Shown here: positions 29,334 to 37,713 of the stretch, piece by piece
Layout of the letters: each line of letters starts with the position of its first letter
Numbering within the stretch: position 1 is the stretch's first letter
NCBI RefSeq assembly: GCF_008801605.1
Contig: NZ_VZPJ01000001.1
Span: 1,178,001 to 1,242,000, forward strand
Source of the DNA: Pseudomonas brassicacearum subsp. brassicacearum
GTDB taxonomy: Bacteria > Pseudomonadota > Gammaproteobacteria > Pseudomonadales > Pseudomonadaceae
Reading direction: 5' to 3'
DNA: 64,000 bases
The notes under the pieces: generated by a model
Databases searched by the model: none
Told to the model about the DNA's origin: nothing
The model's input: only the letters and a program-made list of their open reading frames with translations
Position numbers and translations under genes: made by a program

Positions 29334-30545
29334 ATGAATGAAGTTCCAGCCAACCCCCTGGCCTGGGTCAACGGCAGCGATGCCCCGGAAAAGAGCGCGG
29401 TCAACCTCGGTTTCATGGCCTTGAGCGACTGTGCCCCGCTCGTCGTGGCCGCCACCCAGGGCTTCGCCCAACCCTACGGCCTGACCCTGAACCTCAAGCG
29501 CCAGGCCTCCTGGGCCAACCTGCGCGACAAGCTGGTCAGCGGCGAAATCGATGCCGCCCACAGCCTGTATGGGTTGATCTACGCGGTGCACCTGGGCATC
29601 GGCGGGGTCGCGGCGAGTGACATGGCCGTGCTGATGGGGCTGAACCAGAACGGCCAGAGCATCAACCTGTCCCATGGCTTGCAGGCCCAGGGCGTGACCA
29701 GTCCTGAAGCACTGGAACAACACGTGCACCAAACTCGCCCGAAACTGACCTTCGCCCAGACCTTCCCCACCGGCACCCACGCCATGTGGCTCTATTACTG
29801 GCTCGCCGCCCAGGGCATCCACCCGTTGTCGGATGTCGACAGCGTGGTCGTGCCTCCGCCGCAAATGATCGCGCACCTGCAAGCCGGGCGTATCGACGGG
29901 TTTTGCGTCGGCGAGCCCTGGTGCGCCAGCGCGGTGAAGCAGAACCTCGGTTTCACCCTGGCGACCACCCAGACCATCTGGCCCGATCACCCGGAAAAAG
30001 TCCTGGGTTGCACCCGCGCGTTCGTCGAGCAATACCCCAATACCGCCCGGGCCCTGGTGATGGCGATCCTCGAAGCCAGCCGCTTCATCGAACAAAGCAG
30101 CGAAAACCGTCGCAGTACCGCGCAACTGTTGACTGCGCCTGAATACCTCGACGCCCCGCTGGACTGCATCGAGCCGCGCCTGCTGGGGATTTATGCCGAC
30201 GGCTTGGGCAATAGCTGGCAGGATCCCCACGCCATGCGCTTTCATGGCAACGGCGAGGTGAACCTGCCGTACCTGTCGGACGGCATGTGGTTCATGACCC
30301 AGTTCCGCCGCTGGGGCCTGCTGCGCGAAGACCCGGATTACCTGGCCGTGGCCCAGGACGTCCAGCAACTCAAGCTGTACCGCGAAGCCTGCGCGGCATT
30401 GGACATCGCGTCCCCGCGCCAGGACATGCGCAGCAGCCAACTGATCGACGGCATCACCTGGGACGGCTCGGATCCGGCCGGGTACGCCCGCAGCTTCAAA
30501 CTGCACGCCTTGAGCGATGCGGCTCCCCTTCTCGCCAGCCGCTGA
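29334..30545 (+). CDS. nasS: Nitrate sensor / NasT inhibitor NasS
   Basis: The 403-residue protein is related to nitrate ABC-transporter binding proteins (NrtA type: [45 protein letters not shown]) but has no signal peptide, so it stays in the cytoplasm. In the known NasST system NasS holds NasT until nitrate or nitrite binds. The ATG at 29334 is preceded by GGAAGGTGATACCG. nasT follows 14 bases after its stop. Confidence 0.93.
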   Translation: MNEVPANPLAWVNGSDAPEKSAVNLGFMALSDCAPLVVAATQGFAQPYGLTLNLKRQASWANLRDKLVSGEIDAAHSLYGLIYAVHLGIGGVAASDMAVLMGLNQNGQSINLSHGLQAQGVTSPEALEQHVHQTRPKLTFAQTFPTGTHAMWLYYWLAAQGIHPLSDVDSVVVPPPQMIAHLQAGRIDGFCVGEPWCASAVKQNLGFTLATTQTIWPDHPEKVLGCTRAFVEQYPNTARALVMAILEASRFIEQSSENRRSTAQLLTAPEYLDAPLDCIEPRLLGIYADGLGNSWQDPHAMRFHGNGEVNLPYLSDGMWFMTQFRRWGLLREDPDYLAVAQDVQQLKLYREACAALDIASPRQDMRSSQLIDGITWDGSDPAGYARSFKLHALSDAAPLLASR

Positions 30546-30559
30546 CAGGAGCCACGACC

Positions 30560-31135
30560 ATGCTGCGTATCCTGCTGATCAACGACACCGCGAAAAAAGT
30601 CGGTCGCCTCAAGGCCGCCCTGATTGAAGCCGGGTTCGAAGTCATCGACGAATCCGGCCTGACCATCGACCTGCCAGCGCGCGTCGAAACGGTGCGTCCG
30701 GACGTGATCCTGATCGATACCGAGTCACCCGGGCGCGATGTGATGGAGCAAGTGGTGCTGGTCAGTCGCGACCAGCCACGACCGATCGTCATGTTTACCG
30801 ACGAGCACGACCCCAATGTGATGCGCCAGGCGATCAAGTCGGGCGTCAGCGCCTACATCGTCGAAGGCATCCATGCCGCGCGCCTGCAACCGATCCTCGA
30901 CGTGGCCATGGCCCGCTTCGAAAGCGACCAGGCCCTGCGCGCCCAGCTCCTGGCCCGGGACCAGCAATTGGCTGAGCGCAAGCGCATCGAACTGGCCAAG
31001 GGCATGCTGATGAAGATGAAGGAATGCAACGAGGAACAGGCCTACACCCTGATGCGCCGCCAGGCCATGAGCCGCCAGCAGAAGCTGATCCAGGTGGCGG
31101 AGCAGATCATTGCCATGAATGAGCTGCTGGGCTGA
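30560..31135 (+). CDS. nasT: ANTAR-domain transcription antiterminator NasT
   Basis: The 191-residue regulator has a receiver-like N-terminal domain (about 1-120, Asp53 in LIDTESPG) and a C-terminal three-helix ANTAR RNA-binding domain (about 130-190, with AKGMLMKMKECNEEQAYTLMRRQAM). Members of this family bind paired hexaloop hairpins and block intrinsic terminators in nitrate-assimilation leaders. Three such leaders lie in this window. AGGAG precedes the ATG. It forms a two-gene unit with nasS. Confidence 0.95.
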   Translation: MLRILLINDTAKKVGRLKAALIEAGFEVIDESGLTIDLPARVETVRPDVILIDTESPGRDVMEQVVLVSRDQPRPIVMFTDEHDPNVMRQAIKSGVSAYIVEGIHAARLQPILDVAMARFESDQALRAQLLARDQQLAERKRIELAKGMLMKMKECNEEQAYTLMRRQAMSRQQKLIQVAEQIIAMNELLG

Positions 31136-31169
31136 AAGCCTTGTAGCGCCTGCCTCGCCCCCTACTAAT

Positions 31170-31281
31170 GATCGTTCCCACGCTCTGCGTGGGAATGCCG
31201 CCAGGGACGCTCCGCGTTCCGCTTCACAAGGTGACGCAGAGCGTCACGGGATGCATTCCCACGCAGAGCGTAGGAACGATC
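31170..31281. repeat. Long palindromic repeat of the GATCGTTCCCACGC family
   Basis: A third copy of the 110-bp inverted element also seen at 17492 and 19811. It fills the gap between nasT and the nasA promoter, which begins 10 bases beyond it. Confidence 0.85.
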
Positions 31282-31291
31282 ATGACAGACC

Positions 31292-31307
31292 TGGCACAGA
31301 TCTCGCT
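31292..31307 (+). promoter_or_regulatory. Sigma-54 promoter of nasA
   Basis: TGGCACAGATCTCGCT has the -24 TGGCAC box exactly and -12 GC with correct 10-base spacing. Start of transcription is expected near 31318. Confidence 0.75.
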
Positions 31308-31317
31308 TAAGCAAACC

Positions 31318-31408
31318 CACAGGTAACCAACGGCGGTTGCCCCACCTACGACAAAGACGTCGCACACCCTTCTTGCCTCTCTGGCGATCCGGGTTGCGGC
31401 GTTTTTTT
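31318..31408 (+). promoter_or_regulatory. NasT (ANTAR) target leader and attenuator upstream of nasA
   Basis: Hairpin 1: GGTAACC / GGTTGCC (7 bp) around loop AACGGC (31329-31334). Hairpin 2: CGAC / GTCG around loop AAAGAC (31353-31358). Both loops carry A1 and G4. The 3' arm of hairpin 2 (GTCG, 31359-31362) is also part of the 5' arm of a terminator whose 3' arm is GGGTTGCGGCGT (31391-31402), followed by TTTTTT. The two structures exclude each other, which is the expected ANTAR switch. Confidence 0.8.
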
Positions 31409-31502
31409 GTTTTGGCCCTTCGGGACCGGTGGTGCGACCACAGACGGCGCACTGCTCAAAGCACTGACTCATTTCTCGAGACTTTTACAGCTGAGGTGCG
31501 CG

Positions 31503-32714
31503 ATGAATTCAAGCTTCTGGAAATCCGGCCATACCCCGACCCTGTTCGCGGCCTTCCTCTACTTCGACCTGAGCTTCATGGTCTGGTACCTGCTCGGCCC
31601 ACTGGCGGTACAGATCTCCGCCGACCTGCACCTGACCACCCAGCAACGCGGCCTGATGGTCGCGACGCCGATCCTGGCTGGCGCCGTGCTGCGTTTGTTC
31701 ATGGGCCTGCTGGCCGACCGGATCTCGCCAAAAACCGCCGGCATGGTGGGCCAGGTGATCGTGATCAGCGCGCTGTTCTGCGCCTGGAAACTGGGTATCC
31801 ACAGCTACGAACAAGCCCTGCTGCTCGGCCTGTTCCTGGGTGTGGCCGGTGCTTCGTTCGCCGTGGCCCTGCCGCTGGCGTCCCAGTGGTATCCGCCACA
31901 GCATCAAGGCAAGGCCATGGGCATTGCCGGTGCTGGTAACTCGGGCACCGTGCTCGCTGCGTTGATCGCACCGGTCATGGCCGTGGCCTTCGGCTGGACC
32001 AACGTGTTCGGCTTCGCGCTGATCCCGCTGGTGCTGACCCTGGTGCTTTTCGCCTGGCTGGCCAAGAACGCCCCCGAGCGGCCAAAAGCCAAATCCATGG
32101 CCGATTACCTCAAGGCCCTGGGCGACCGCGACAGCTGGTGGTTCATGTTCTTCTATAGCGTGACCTTCGGCGGCTTCATCGGCCTGGCCAGCGCCCTGCC
32201 CGGCTACTTCAACGACCAATATGGCCTGAGCCCGGTCACCGCCGGCTACTACACCGCCGCCTGCGTCTTCGGTGGCAGCCTGATGCGTCCATTGGGCGGC
32301 GCCCTGGCGGACCGTTTCGGCGGCATCCGCACCTTGCTGGGCATGTACACTGTGGCGGCCGTCTGCATCGCCGCAGTGGGCTTCAACCTGCCGAGTTCCT
32401 ACGCGGCCCTGGCCCTGTTCGTCTGCACCATGCTCGGTTTGGGTGCGGGCAACGGCGCGGTGTTCCAACTGGTGCCACAACGCTTCCGTCGCGAGATCGG
32501 CGTGATGACCGGGCTGATCGGCATGGCCGGCGGCATCGGCGGTTTCGCCCTGGCGGCGGGCATGGGCGCGATCAAGCAAAGCACCGGCAGCTATCAACTG
32601 GCGCTGTGGTTGTTCGCCAGCCTCGGTGTCCTGGCCTGGTTCGGTCTGCACGGCGTCAAGCGTCGCTGGAGAACCACTTGGGGTTCGGCAGCTGTCACCG
32701 CTGCTCGGGTATAA
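31503..32714 (+). CDS. nasA: Nitrate/nitrite transporter, MFS NNP family
   Basis: The 403-residue inner-membrane protein has about 12 hydrophobic helices. It carries the nitrate-porter signatures: the loop LADRISPKTAGMVGQ, the segment AGAGNSGTVLAALIAPVMA and a second NNP segment GLGAGNGAVFQLVPQRF. The ATG at 31503 is preceded by GAGG. Its 5' leader carries the ANTAR hairpins. The gene ends 9 bases before the phosphatase/kinase gene, so the two are probably cotranscribed. Confidence 0.95.
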   Translation: MNSSFWKSGHTPTLFAAFLYFDLSFMVWYLLGPLAVQISADLHLTTQQRGLMVATPILAGAVLRLFMGLLADRISPKTAGMVGQVIVISALFCAWKLGIHSYEQALLLGLFLGVAGASFAVALPLASQWYPPQHQGKAMGIAGAGNSGTVLAALIAPVMAVAFGWTNVFGFALIPLVLTLVLFAWLAKNAPERPKAKSMADYLKALGDRDSWWFMFFYSVTFGGFIGLASALPGYFNDQYGLSPVTAGYYTAACVFGGSLMRPLGGALADRFGGIRTLLGMYTVAAVCIAAVGFNLPSSYAALALFVCTMLGLGAGNGAVFQLVPQRFRREIGVMTGLIGMAGGIGGFALAAGMGAIKQSTGSYQLALWLFASLGVLAWFGLHGVKRRWRTTWGSAAVTAARV

Positions 32715-32723
32715 GCTGCAACC

Positions 32724-34394
32724 ATGAGCCTGCAACTGAGTTTCGCCGAAGCCAGTGCCATCGGCCCGCGGGAGGAAAACCAGGACGCCCTGCGCCTGGT
32801 CACCCCCGCCCCAGCCCTGGCCGCCAGCAAGGGTTACCTGTTCGCCATCGCCGACGGCGTGAGCCAATGCGCCGACGGCGGGCTGGCCGCCCGTTCGACC
32901 TTGCAGGCGCTGGCCCTGGACTACTACTCCACGCCGCAAACCTGGGGCGTGGCCCAGGCGCTGGACCGGCTGTTGCTGGCGCAGAATCGCTGGCTGCAAG
33001 CCAACGGTGGCGGGCAACCGCTGCTCACCACCGTCAGCGCCCTGGTCCTGCGGGGCCGGCGCTTCACCCTCGCGCATGTCGGCGATTGCCGAGTCTACCG
33101 CTGGCACGCCGACCACCTGCAACGGGTCAGTGAGGATCACGTCTGGGAACAGCAAGGCATGCAGCATGTGCTCAAGCGCGCCCTGGGCCTGGATCAACAC
33201 CTGATCCTCGACTTTCTCGACGGCGAGCTGCGCACCGACGAAACCTTCGTGCTGCTCAGCGACGGCGTCTGGGCGGTCCTGGGGGATACGGCCATCGCCG
33301 GTATCCTGCGCGACCAGCCGGACCTGGACCTGGCCGCGCAGACGCTGGTCAACGCCGCACACCTGGCCGGTAGCCAGGACAACGCCAGCGCCTTGCTGGT
33401 GCGGGTCGATGCGGTGGGCGAAGCCAGCATCGGCGATGCCCTGATCCAGCTGCAGCAATGGCCCCTGCCACCTGCGCTGAAACCGGGCCAGGTGTTCGAG
33501 GGCTGGCAGATCGAAAGCCTGCTCGGCCACAGCCAGCAATCGTTGCTCTACCGGGTACGCGACGGCCAGGGCCAACCCTGGCTGCTGAAAACCCTGCCCG
33601 TGCATCTACGGGACGACAGCCGGGCCGGACAGGCCCTGCTTTCGGAAGAATGGTTTCTCAAGCGCGTCGCCGGGCGGCAGTTTCCCGAGGTCCATGGCGT
33701 TCCCCAGCGTCAGCATTTGTACTACGTGATGCGGGAATATCCGGGTGCGACCCTGGCCGAGCTGTTCAACCAGGGCGGGCCGCTACCTCTGGCCCAGTGG
33801 TTGGACCTGGCGCAACGGCTGGTGCGGGCGGTGGGCCTGTTGCATCGAAGGCAGATCTACCACCGCGACATCAAGCCGGAAAACCTGCACCTGGGCGACG
33901 ACGGGGAATTGCGCCTGCTGGATTTCGGCCTGGCGTACTGCCCGGGCCTGTCCGAGGACCAGGCCAACGTCTTGCCCGGCACCCCCAGCTACATTGCCCC
34001 GGAAGCCTTCGGCGGCACCGCGCCAACGGCGCAACAGGATTTGTATGCCGTCGGCGTGACTTTGTATTTCCTGCTGACCGGGCACTATCCCTACGGAGAA
34101 ATCGAAGCCTTCCAGCGCCCGCGCTTTGGCGTGCCGGTCAGTGCCAGCCGCTATCGGCCGGACCTGCCCGAATGGCTCGGGCAAAGCCTGGAACGCGCCG
34201 TCGCGGCGGATCCGGAGCAGCGTTTTGAAACCGCCGAGGAATGGTTGTTGCTGCTGGAACAGGGCGAGCGCCGCAGCTTGAGCGTCAGGCCCAGGCCGCT
34301 GCTGGAAAGGGAGCCGCTGAAGGTCTGGCGGACGTTGGCGCTGGTGTCGCTGGTGGTGAATCTGGTGCTGCTGTTTCTAGTGTTTCATGGCTGA
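32724..34394 (+). CDS. Fused PP2C phosphatase / Ser-Thr protein kinase with membrane anchor
   Basis: The 556-residue protein has an N-terminal PP2C domain (residues 1-235: GPREENQDALRL, FAIADGVSQCADGG, HVGDCRVYRW, LLSDGVWAVL, QDNASALLV). A eukaryotic-like kinase follows (about 255-515: Lys in LLKTLP near 287, HRDIKPEN near 379, DFG near 400, YIAPEAFGG). A C-terminal hydrophobic helix (TLALVSLVVNLVLLFLVF) anchors it with catalytic domains in the cytoplasm. Key residues of both domains are intact. It lies between nasA and nirB, an arrangement conserved in Pseudomonas, but its target in nitrate assimilation is unknown. Confidence 0.93.
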   Translation: MSLQLSFAEASAIGPREENQDALRLVTPAPALAASKGYLFAIADGVSQCADGGLAARSTLQALALDYYSTPQTWGVAQALDRLLLAQNRWLQANGGGQPLLTTVSALVLRGRRFTLAHVGDCRVYRWHADHLQRVSEDHVWEQQGMQHVLKRALGLDQHLILDFLDGELRTDETFVLLSDGVWAVLGDTAIAGILRDQPDLDLAAQTLVNAAHLAGSQDNASALLVRVDAVGEASIGDALIQLQQWPLPPALKPGQVFEGWQIESLLGHSQQSLLYRVRDGQGQPWLLKTLPVHLRDDSRAGQALLSEEWFLKRVAGRQFPEVHGVPQRQHLYYVMREYPGATLAELFNQGGPLPLAQWLDLAQRLVRAVGLLHRRQIYHRDIKPENLHLGDDGELRLLDFGLAYCPGLSEDQANVLPGTPSYIAPEAFGGTAPTAQQDLYAVGVTLYFLLTGHYPYGEIEAFQRPRFGVPVSASRYRPDLPEWLGQSLERAVAADPEQRFETAEEWLLLLEQGERRSLSVRPRPLLEREPLKVWRTLALVSLVVNLVLLFLVFHG

Positions 34395-34408
34395 GATCCG
34401 GTCGCGCC

Positions 34409-34612
34409 CATCGCGAGCAAGCTTTGCTCCCACAGGGGCTCTGCTCCCACAGGGAATTTGCTGCCACAGGGGGACCTGCTCCCACAGGGAATTTGCTGCC
34501 ACAGGGGACCTGCTCCCACAGGGAACTTGCTGCCACAGGGGACCTGCTCCCACAGGGAATTTGCTGCCACAGGGGATCTGCTGTGGGAGCAAAGCTTGCT
34601 CGCGATGGCGGC
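34409..34612. repeat. REPIN expanded by a four-unit 34-bp tandem array
   Basis: Inverted REP arms (about 34409-34440 and 34578-34612) enclose four head-to-tail units at 34441-34475 (35 bp), 34476-34509, 34510-34543 and 34544-34577 (34 bp each). Each unit contains CTGCTCCCACAGGGAA and TTGCTGCCACAGGG, that is, two diverged REP half-sites. Units 2 to 4 differ at two or fewer positions. Confidence 0.9.
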
Positions 34613-34743
34613 CTGCCTGCCATACCAAGCTGCCGGCTGCCACGCTCCATTACCGGGCAACACGCTTTGATTCGGTGCAATAAATCCCTCCCCAATCCGC
34701 TCCACCAGCCCGCCACTCAATAAATCCGTGCCTTCGCGCCAGT
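34613..34743. other. Gene-free spacer before the nirB promoter
   Basis: This 131-bp stretch continues the 551-bp gap between the phosphatase/kinase gene and nirB. I see no gene in it. It may hold activator sites for the sigma-54 promoter that follows, but no clean NtrC palindrome is visible by eye. Confidence 0.4.
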
Positions 34744-34759
34744 TGGCACAACCACTGCA
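34744..34759 (+). promoter_or_regulatory. Sigma-54 promoter of nirBD-nasC-cobA
   Basis: TGGCACAACCACTGCA: exact -24 TGGCAC, -12 TGCA, GG-N10-GC spacing. Start expected near 34770. Confidence 0.8.
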
Positions 34760-34769
34760 TAATCCCTTT

Positions 34770-34876
34770 CAACAGACATAAGGCAACGCCTCCAACGATG
34801 AAGGCGGTGCTTCCCGAGAGAACGGGACCAGGACAAAGGCGTCCTCGCTAGCTTGCTAGCGGGACGCCTTTTTTTG
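34770..34876 (+). promoter_or_regulatory. NasT (ANTAR) target leader and attenuator upstream of nirB
   Basis: Hairpin 1: CGCCTCC / GAAGGCG (one mismatch), loop AACGAT (34794-34799). Hairpin 2: TCCCG / CGGGA, loop AGAGAA (34817-34822). Both loops have A1 and G4. A very strong terminator follows: GGCGTCC and CGCTAGC pair with GCTAGCG and GGACGCC (34838-34868), then TTTTTTT. The terminator ends about 70 bases before nirB, so it must be overcome for expression. Confidence 0.8.
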
Positions 34877-34945
34877 TTTTCGTAAAAATGACCGAGCCAG
34901 TCCGATCGCCGTGATAAAGCGGACCTGAGCTTGCGGAGAACCCTG

Positions 34946-37399
34946 ATGAAAAAACTCAAACTGGTGATGATCGGCAACGGCATGGCCGGGGTTCGAACCC
35001 TCGAGGAACTGCTCAAGCTGAGCAACGAGCTGTACGACATCACGGTGTTCGGCGCCGAGCCCCACACCAACTACAACCGCATCCTGCTCTCGCCGGTGCT
35101 GGCCGGTGAGCAGACGTTCGAAGAGATCGTGCTCAACGACCTGAGCTGGTACCTGGACAACAACATCAAGCTGCTGCTCAACCGCAAAGTGGTGGAAATC
35201 GACCGGGTCAAACGCCGGGTCATCGCCGAAGACGGCAGCGAAGCCGAGTACGACCGCTTGCTGATCGCCACCGGCTCCACACCCTTCATCCTGCCGATTC
35301 CTGGCAACACCCTGGAAGGCGTGATCGGTTACCGCGACATCGCCGACACCCAGGCGATGATCAACACCGCCAAGACCCACAAGCACGCCGTGGTGATCGG
35401 TGGCGGCCTGCTCGGCCTGGAAGCCGCCAACGGCTTGAAGCTGCGGGGCATGGACGTGACTGTGGTGCACCTGGGCGAATGGCTGCTGGAACGGCAACTG
35501 GACAAGACCAGCGGCCAACTGCTGCAGACCGCCCTGGAAAACCGTGGCCTGAAATTCCGCCTCAGCGAGCAGACCCAGGCCTTGCACGATGCCGGCAATG
35601 GCCGGGTCGGCTCGGTCCAGTTCAAGAACGGCGACATCATCCCCGCCGACCTGGTGGTGATGGCCGCCGGCATCCGTCCCAATACCGAACTGGCGGAAAA
35701 ATCCGGCATCCCGTGCAACCGCGGGATCCTGGTCAACGACACGATGCAAACCTACGACCCGCGCATCTACGCCATTGGTGAATGCGCCAGCCACCGTGGC
35801 ACCGCCTACGGCCTGGTGGCGCCGTTGTTCGAACAGGCCAAGGTCTGCGCCAACCACCTCGCGCAACTGGGCTTCGCCACTTACAAGGGTTCGGTCACCT
35901 CGACCAAGTTGAAGGTCACCGGCATCGACCTGTTCTCCGCCGGGGACTTCATGGGCGGCGAAGGCACCGAGACCATCACCCTTTCCGACCCCATCGGCGG
36001 CGTCTACAAAAAGCTGGTGATCAAGGATGACGTGCTGGTCGGTGCCTGCCTGTACGGCGATACGGCGGATGGCGGCTGGTATTTCCGCCAGATCCGTGAG
36101 AACCATGGCATCAGCGAGATCCGCGATCACTTGATGTTCGGTGAAAACGCCTTGGGCGACGTAGGCCACCAGGGCCAGGACAAAGCCATGAGCATGGCCG
36201 ACAGCGCCGAAGTCTGCGGCTGCAACGGCGTGTGCAAGGGCACCATCGTCAAGGCGATCCAGGAGCACGGGCTGTTCAGCGTCGATGACGTGAAAAAACA
36301 CACCAAAGCCGCCAGTTCCTGCGGTTCCTGCGCCGGCCTGGTGGAGCAGATCCTGATCAACACCGTCGGCGGTGCGGCGGACGTCAAGCCGAAAAGCGAA
36401 AAAGCCATCTGCGGTTGCAGCGACCTCAACCACGGCCAGATCCGCCAGGCGATCCGCGACCAGCACCTGCTGACCATCGCCGGGGCCATGAGCTACCTGA
36501 ACTGGCGCACCCCCAACGGCTGCGCCACCTGCCGCCCGGCGTTGAACTACTACCTGATTTCCACCTGGCCCGGCGAAGCCCAGGACGACCCACAGTCGCG
36601 CCTGATCAACGAACGCGCCCACGCCAACATCCAGAAAGACGGCACCTATTCCGTGGTCCCGCGGATGTGGGGTGGCGTGACCAACCCTTCGGAACTGCGG
36701 CGCATCGCCGACGTGGCCGACAAATACAACGTGCCCATGGTCAAGGTCACCGGCGGTCAGCGCATCGATTTGCTGGGCATCAAGAAGCAGGACCTGCCCG
36801 GCGTATGGAAAGACCTCGACATGCCGTCCGGCCACGCTTACGGCAAGTCCATCCGCACCGTGAAGACCTGCGTGGGCAGCGAGTTCTGCCGCTTCGGCAC
36901 ACAGAATTCCACCCAACTGGGTATCGAGCTGGAGCACGACCTGTTCAACATGTGGTCGCCGCACAAAGTGAAACTGGCCGTCTCCGGTTGCCCACGCAAC
37001 TGTTCGGAAGCCGGCATCAAGGACGTCGGCATTATCGGTGTCGACTCCGGCTGGGAGATGTACATCGGCGGCAACGGCGGGATCAAGACCGAAGTCGCGG
37101 AGTTTTTCGTCAAGCTCAAGACCGCCGAAGAAGTGCGTGAATACAACGGTGCCTTCCTGCAGCTGTACCGCGAGGAAGCCTTCTACCTCGAACGCACCGT
37201 GCATTACATGCAGCGGGTCGGCATGGAGCACATCAAGAAAGCCGTGCTTGAAGATCCGGTTCGACGTAAGGCGCTCCATGAACGCCTGAAGTTTTCCCTG
37301 TCGCTGGAACAAGACCCGTGGAAACAACGCCTGGAACAACCCCAGTTGAAGAAAGAGTTTGAGGTCATCCCCGTGAAAAACCTGGAGGTGCCGGCATGA
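34946..37399 (+). CDS. nirB: Assimilatory nitrite reductase large subunit
   Basis: The 817-residue NAD(P)H enzyme reduces nitrite to ammonium in the cytoplasm. The N-terminal flavin reductase part has two nucleotide-binding motifs (GNGMAG near 10 and IGGGLLGLEAA near 150). Two BFD-like [2Fe-2S] segments follow (CGCNGVCKG with CGSCAG; CGCSDLN with CATCRP). The C-terminal sulfite/nitrite reductase domains carry the [4Fe-4S]-siroheme ligands TCVGSEFC and SGCPRNCSEAG (about 640-690). It overlaps nirD by 4 bases. Confidence 0.97.
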   Translation: MKKLKLVMIGNGMAGVRTLEELLKLSNELYDITVFGAEPHTNYNRILLSPVLAGEQTFEEIVLNDLSWYLDNNIKLLLNRKVVEIDRVKRRVIAEDGSEAEYDRLLIATGSTPFILPIPGNTLEGVIGYRDIADTQAMINTAKTHKHAVVIGGGLLGLEAANGLKLRGMDVTVVHLGEWLLERQLDKTSGQLLQTALENRGLKFRLSEQTQALHDAGNGRVGSVQFKNGDIIPADLVVMAAGIRPNTELAEKSGIPCNRGILVNDTMQTYDPRIYAIGECASHRGTAYGLVAPLFEQAKVCANHLAQLGFATYKGSVTSTKLKVTGIDLFSAGDFMGGEGTETITLSDPIGGVYKKLVIKDDVLVGACLYGDTADGGWYFRQIRENHGISEIRDHLMFGENALGDVGHQGQDKAMSMADSAEVCGCNGVCKGTIVKAIQEHGLFSVDDVKKHTKAASSCGSCAGLVEQILINTVGGAADVKPKSEKAICGCSDLNHGQIRQAIRDQHLLTIAGAMSYLNWRTPNGCATCRPALNYYLISTWPGEAQDDPQSRLINERAHANIQKDGTYSVVPRMWGGVTNPSELRRIADVADKYNVPMVKVTGGQRIDLLGIKKQDLPGVWKDLDMPSGHAYGKSIRTVKTCVGSEFCRFGTQNSTQLGIELEHDLFNMWSPHKVKLAVSGCPRNCSEAGIKDVGIIGVDSGWEMYIGGNGGIKTEVAEFFVKLKTAEEVREYNGAFLQLYREEAFYLERTVHYMQRVGMEHIKKAVLEDPVRRKALHERLKFSLSLEQDPWKQRLEQPQLKKEFEVIPVKNLEVPA

Positions 37400-37713
37400 A
37401 CTGGCTGGATATCTGCGCACTGGAAGACATCAATATCCTGGGTTCGCGCATCATCAATGGCCCGAAAGGCGACATCGCGATTTTTCGTACCAGCGACGAT
37501 GAAGTGTTCGCCCTCGATGACCGTTGCCCGCACAAGGGTGGCCCGTTGTCCCAAGGGTTGGTCTATGGCAAACGCGTGGCCTGCCCGCTGCACAACTGGC
37601 AGATCGACCTGGAAAGCGGTCAGGCCCAGGCCCCGGACGTAGGCTGCGCCCATCATCATTCGGCCCGGGTCGAAAACGGCCGGGTGCAGTTGGCCCTGCG
37701 GGACGCAAGCTGA
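37396..37713 (+). CDS. nirD: Nitrite reductase small subunit (Rieske-type)
   Basis: The 105-residue protein is a Rieske [2Fe-2S] fold with both ligand pairs present: C44-P-H46 and C63-PL-H66. NirD partners NirB. Its start overlaps nirB (ATGA) and its stop overlaps the nasC start (TGATG), so the three are translationally coupled. Confidence 0.96.
   Translation: MNWLDICALEDINILGSRIINGPKGDIAIFRTSDDEVFALDDRCPHKGGPLSQGLVYGKRVACPLHNWQIDLESGQAQAPDVGCAHHHSARVENGRVQLALRDAS

Noticed and set aside
34409..34612. CRISPR-like spacing of repeats
   Set aside because: The 34-bp units are contiguous with no unique spacers and are flanked by REP arms; no cas genes are present.
34387..34683. Repetitive 98-codon open frame over the 34-bp array
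   Set aside because: The repeat period is not a multiple of three and all frames give similar Cys/His/Gly-rich nonsense. It is REP DNA, not a gene.
34660..34690. Possible NtrC site before the nirB promoter
   Set aside because: A GGTGCA half-site is visible but no convincing dyad partner at the usual spacing.
34856..37420. 854-codon open frame antisense to nirB
   Set aside because: Shadow frame in GC-rich coding DNA. The plus-strand frame encodes a clear NirB; the antisense product has repetitive Val/Gly/Asp/His composition and no domain.
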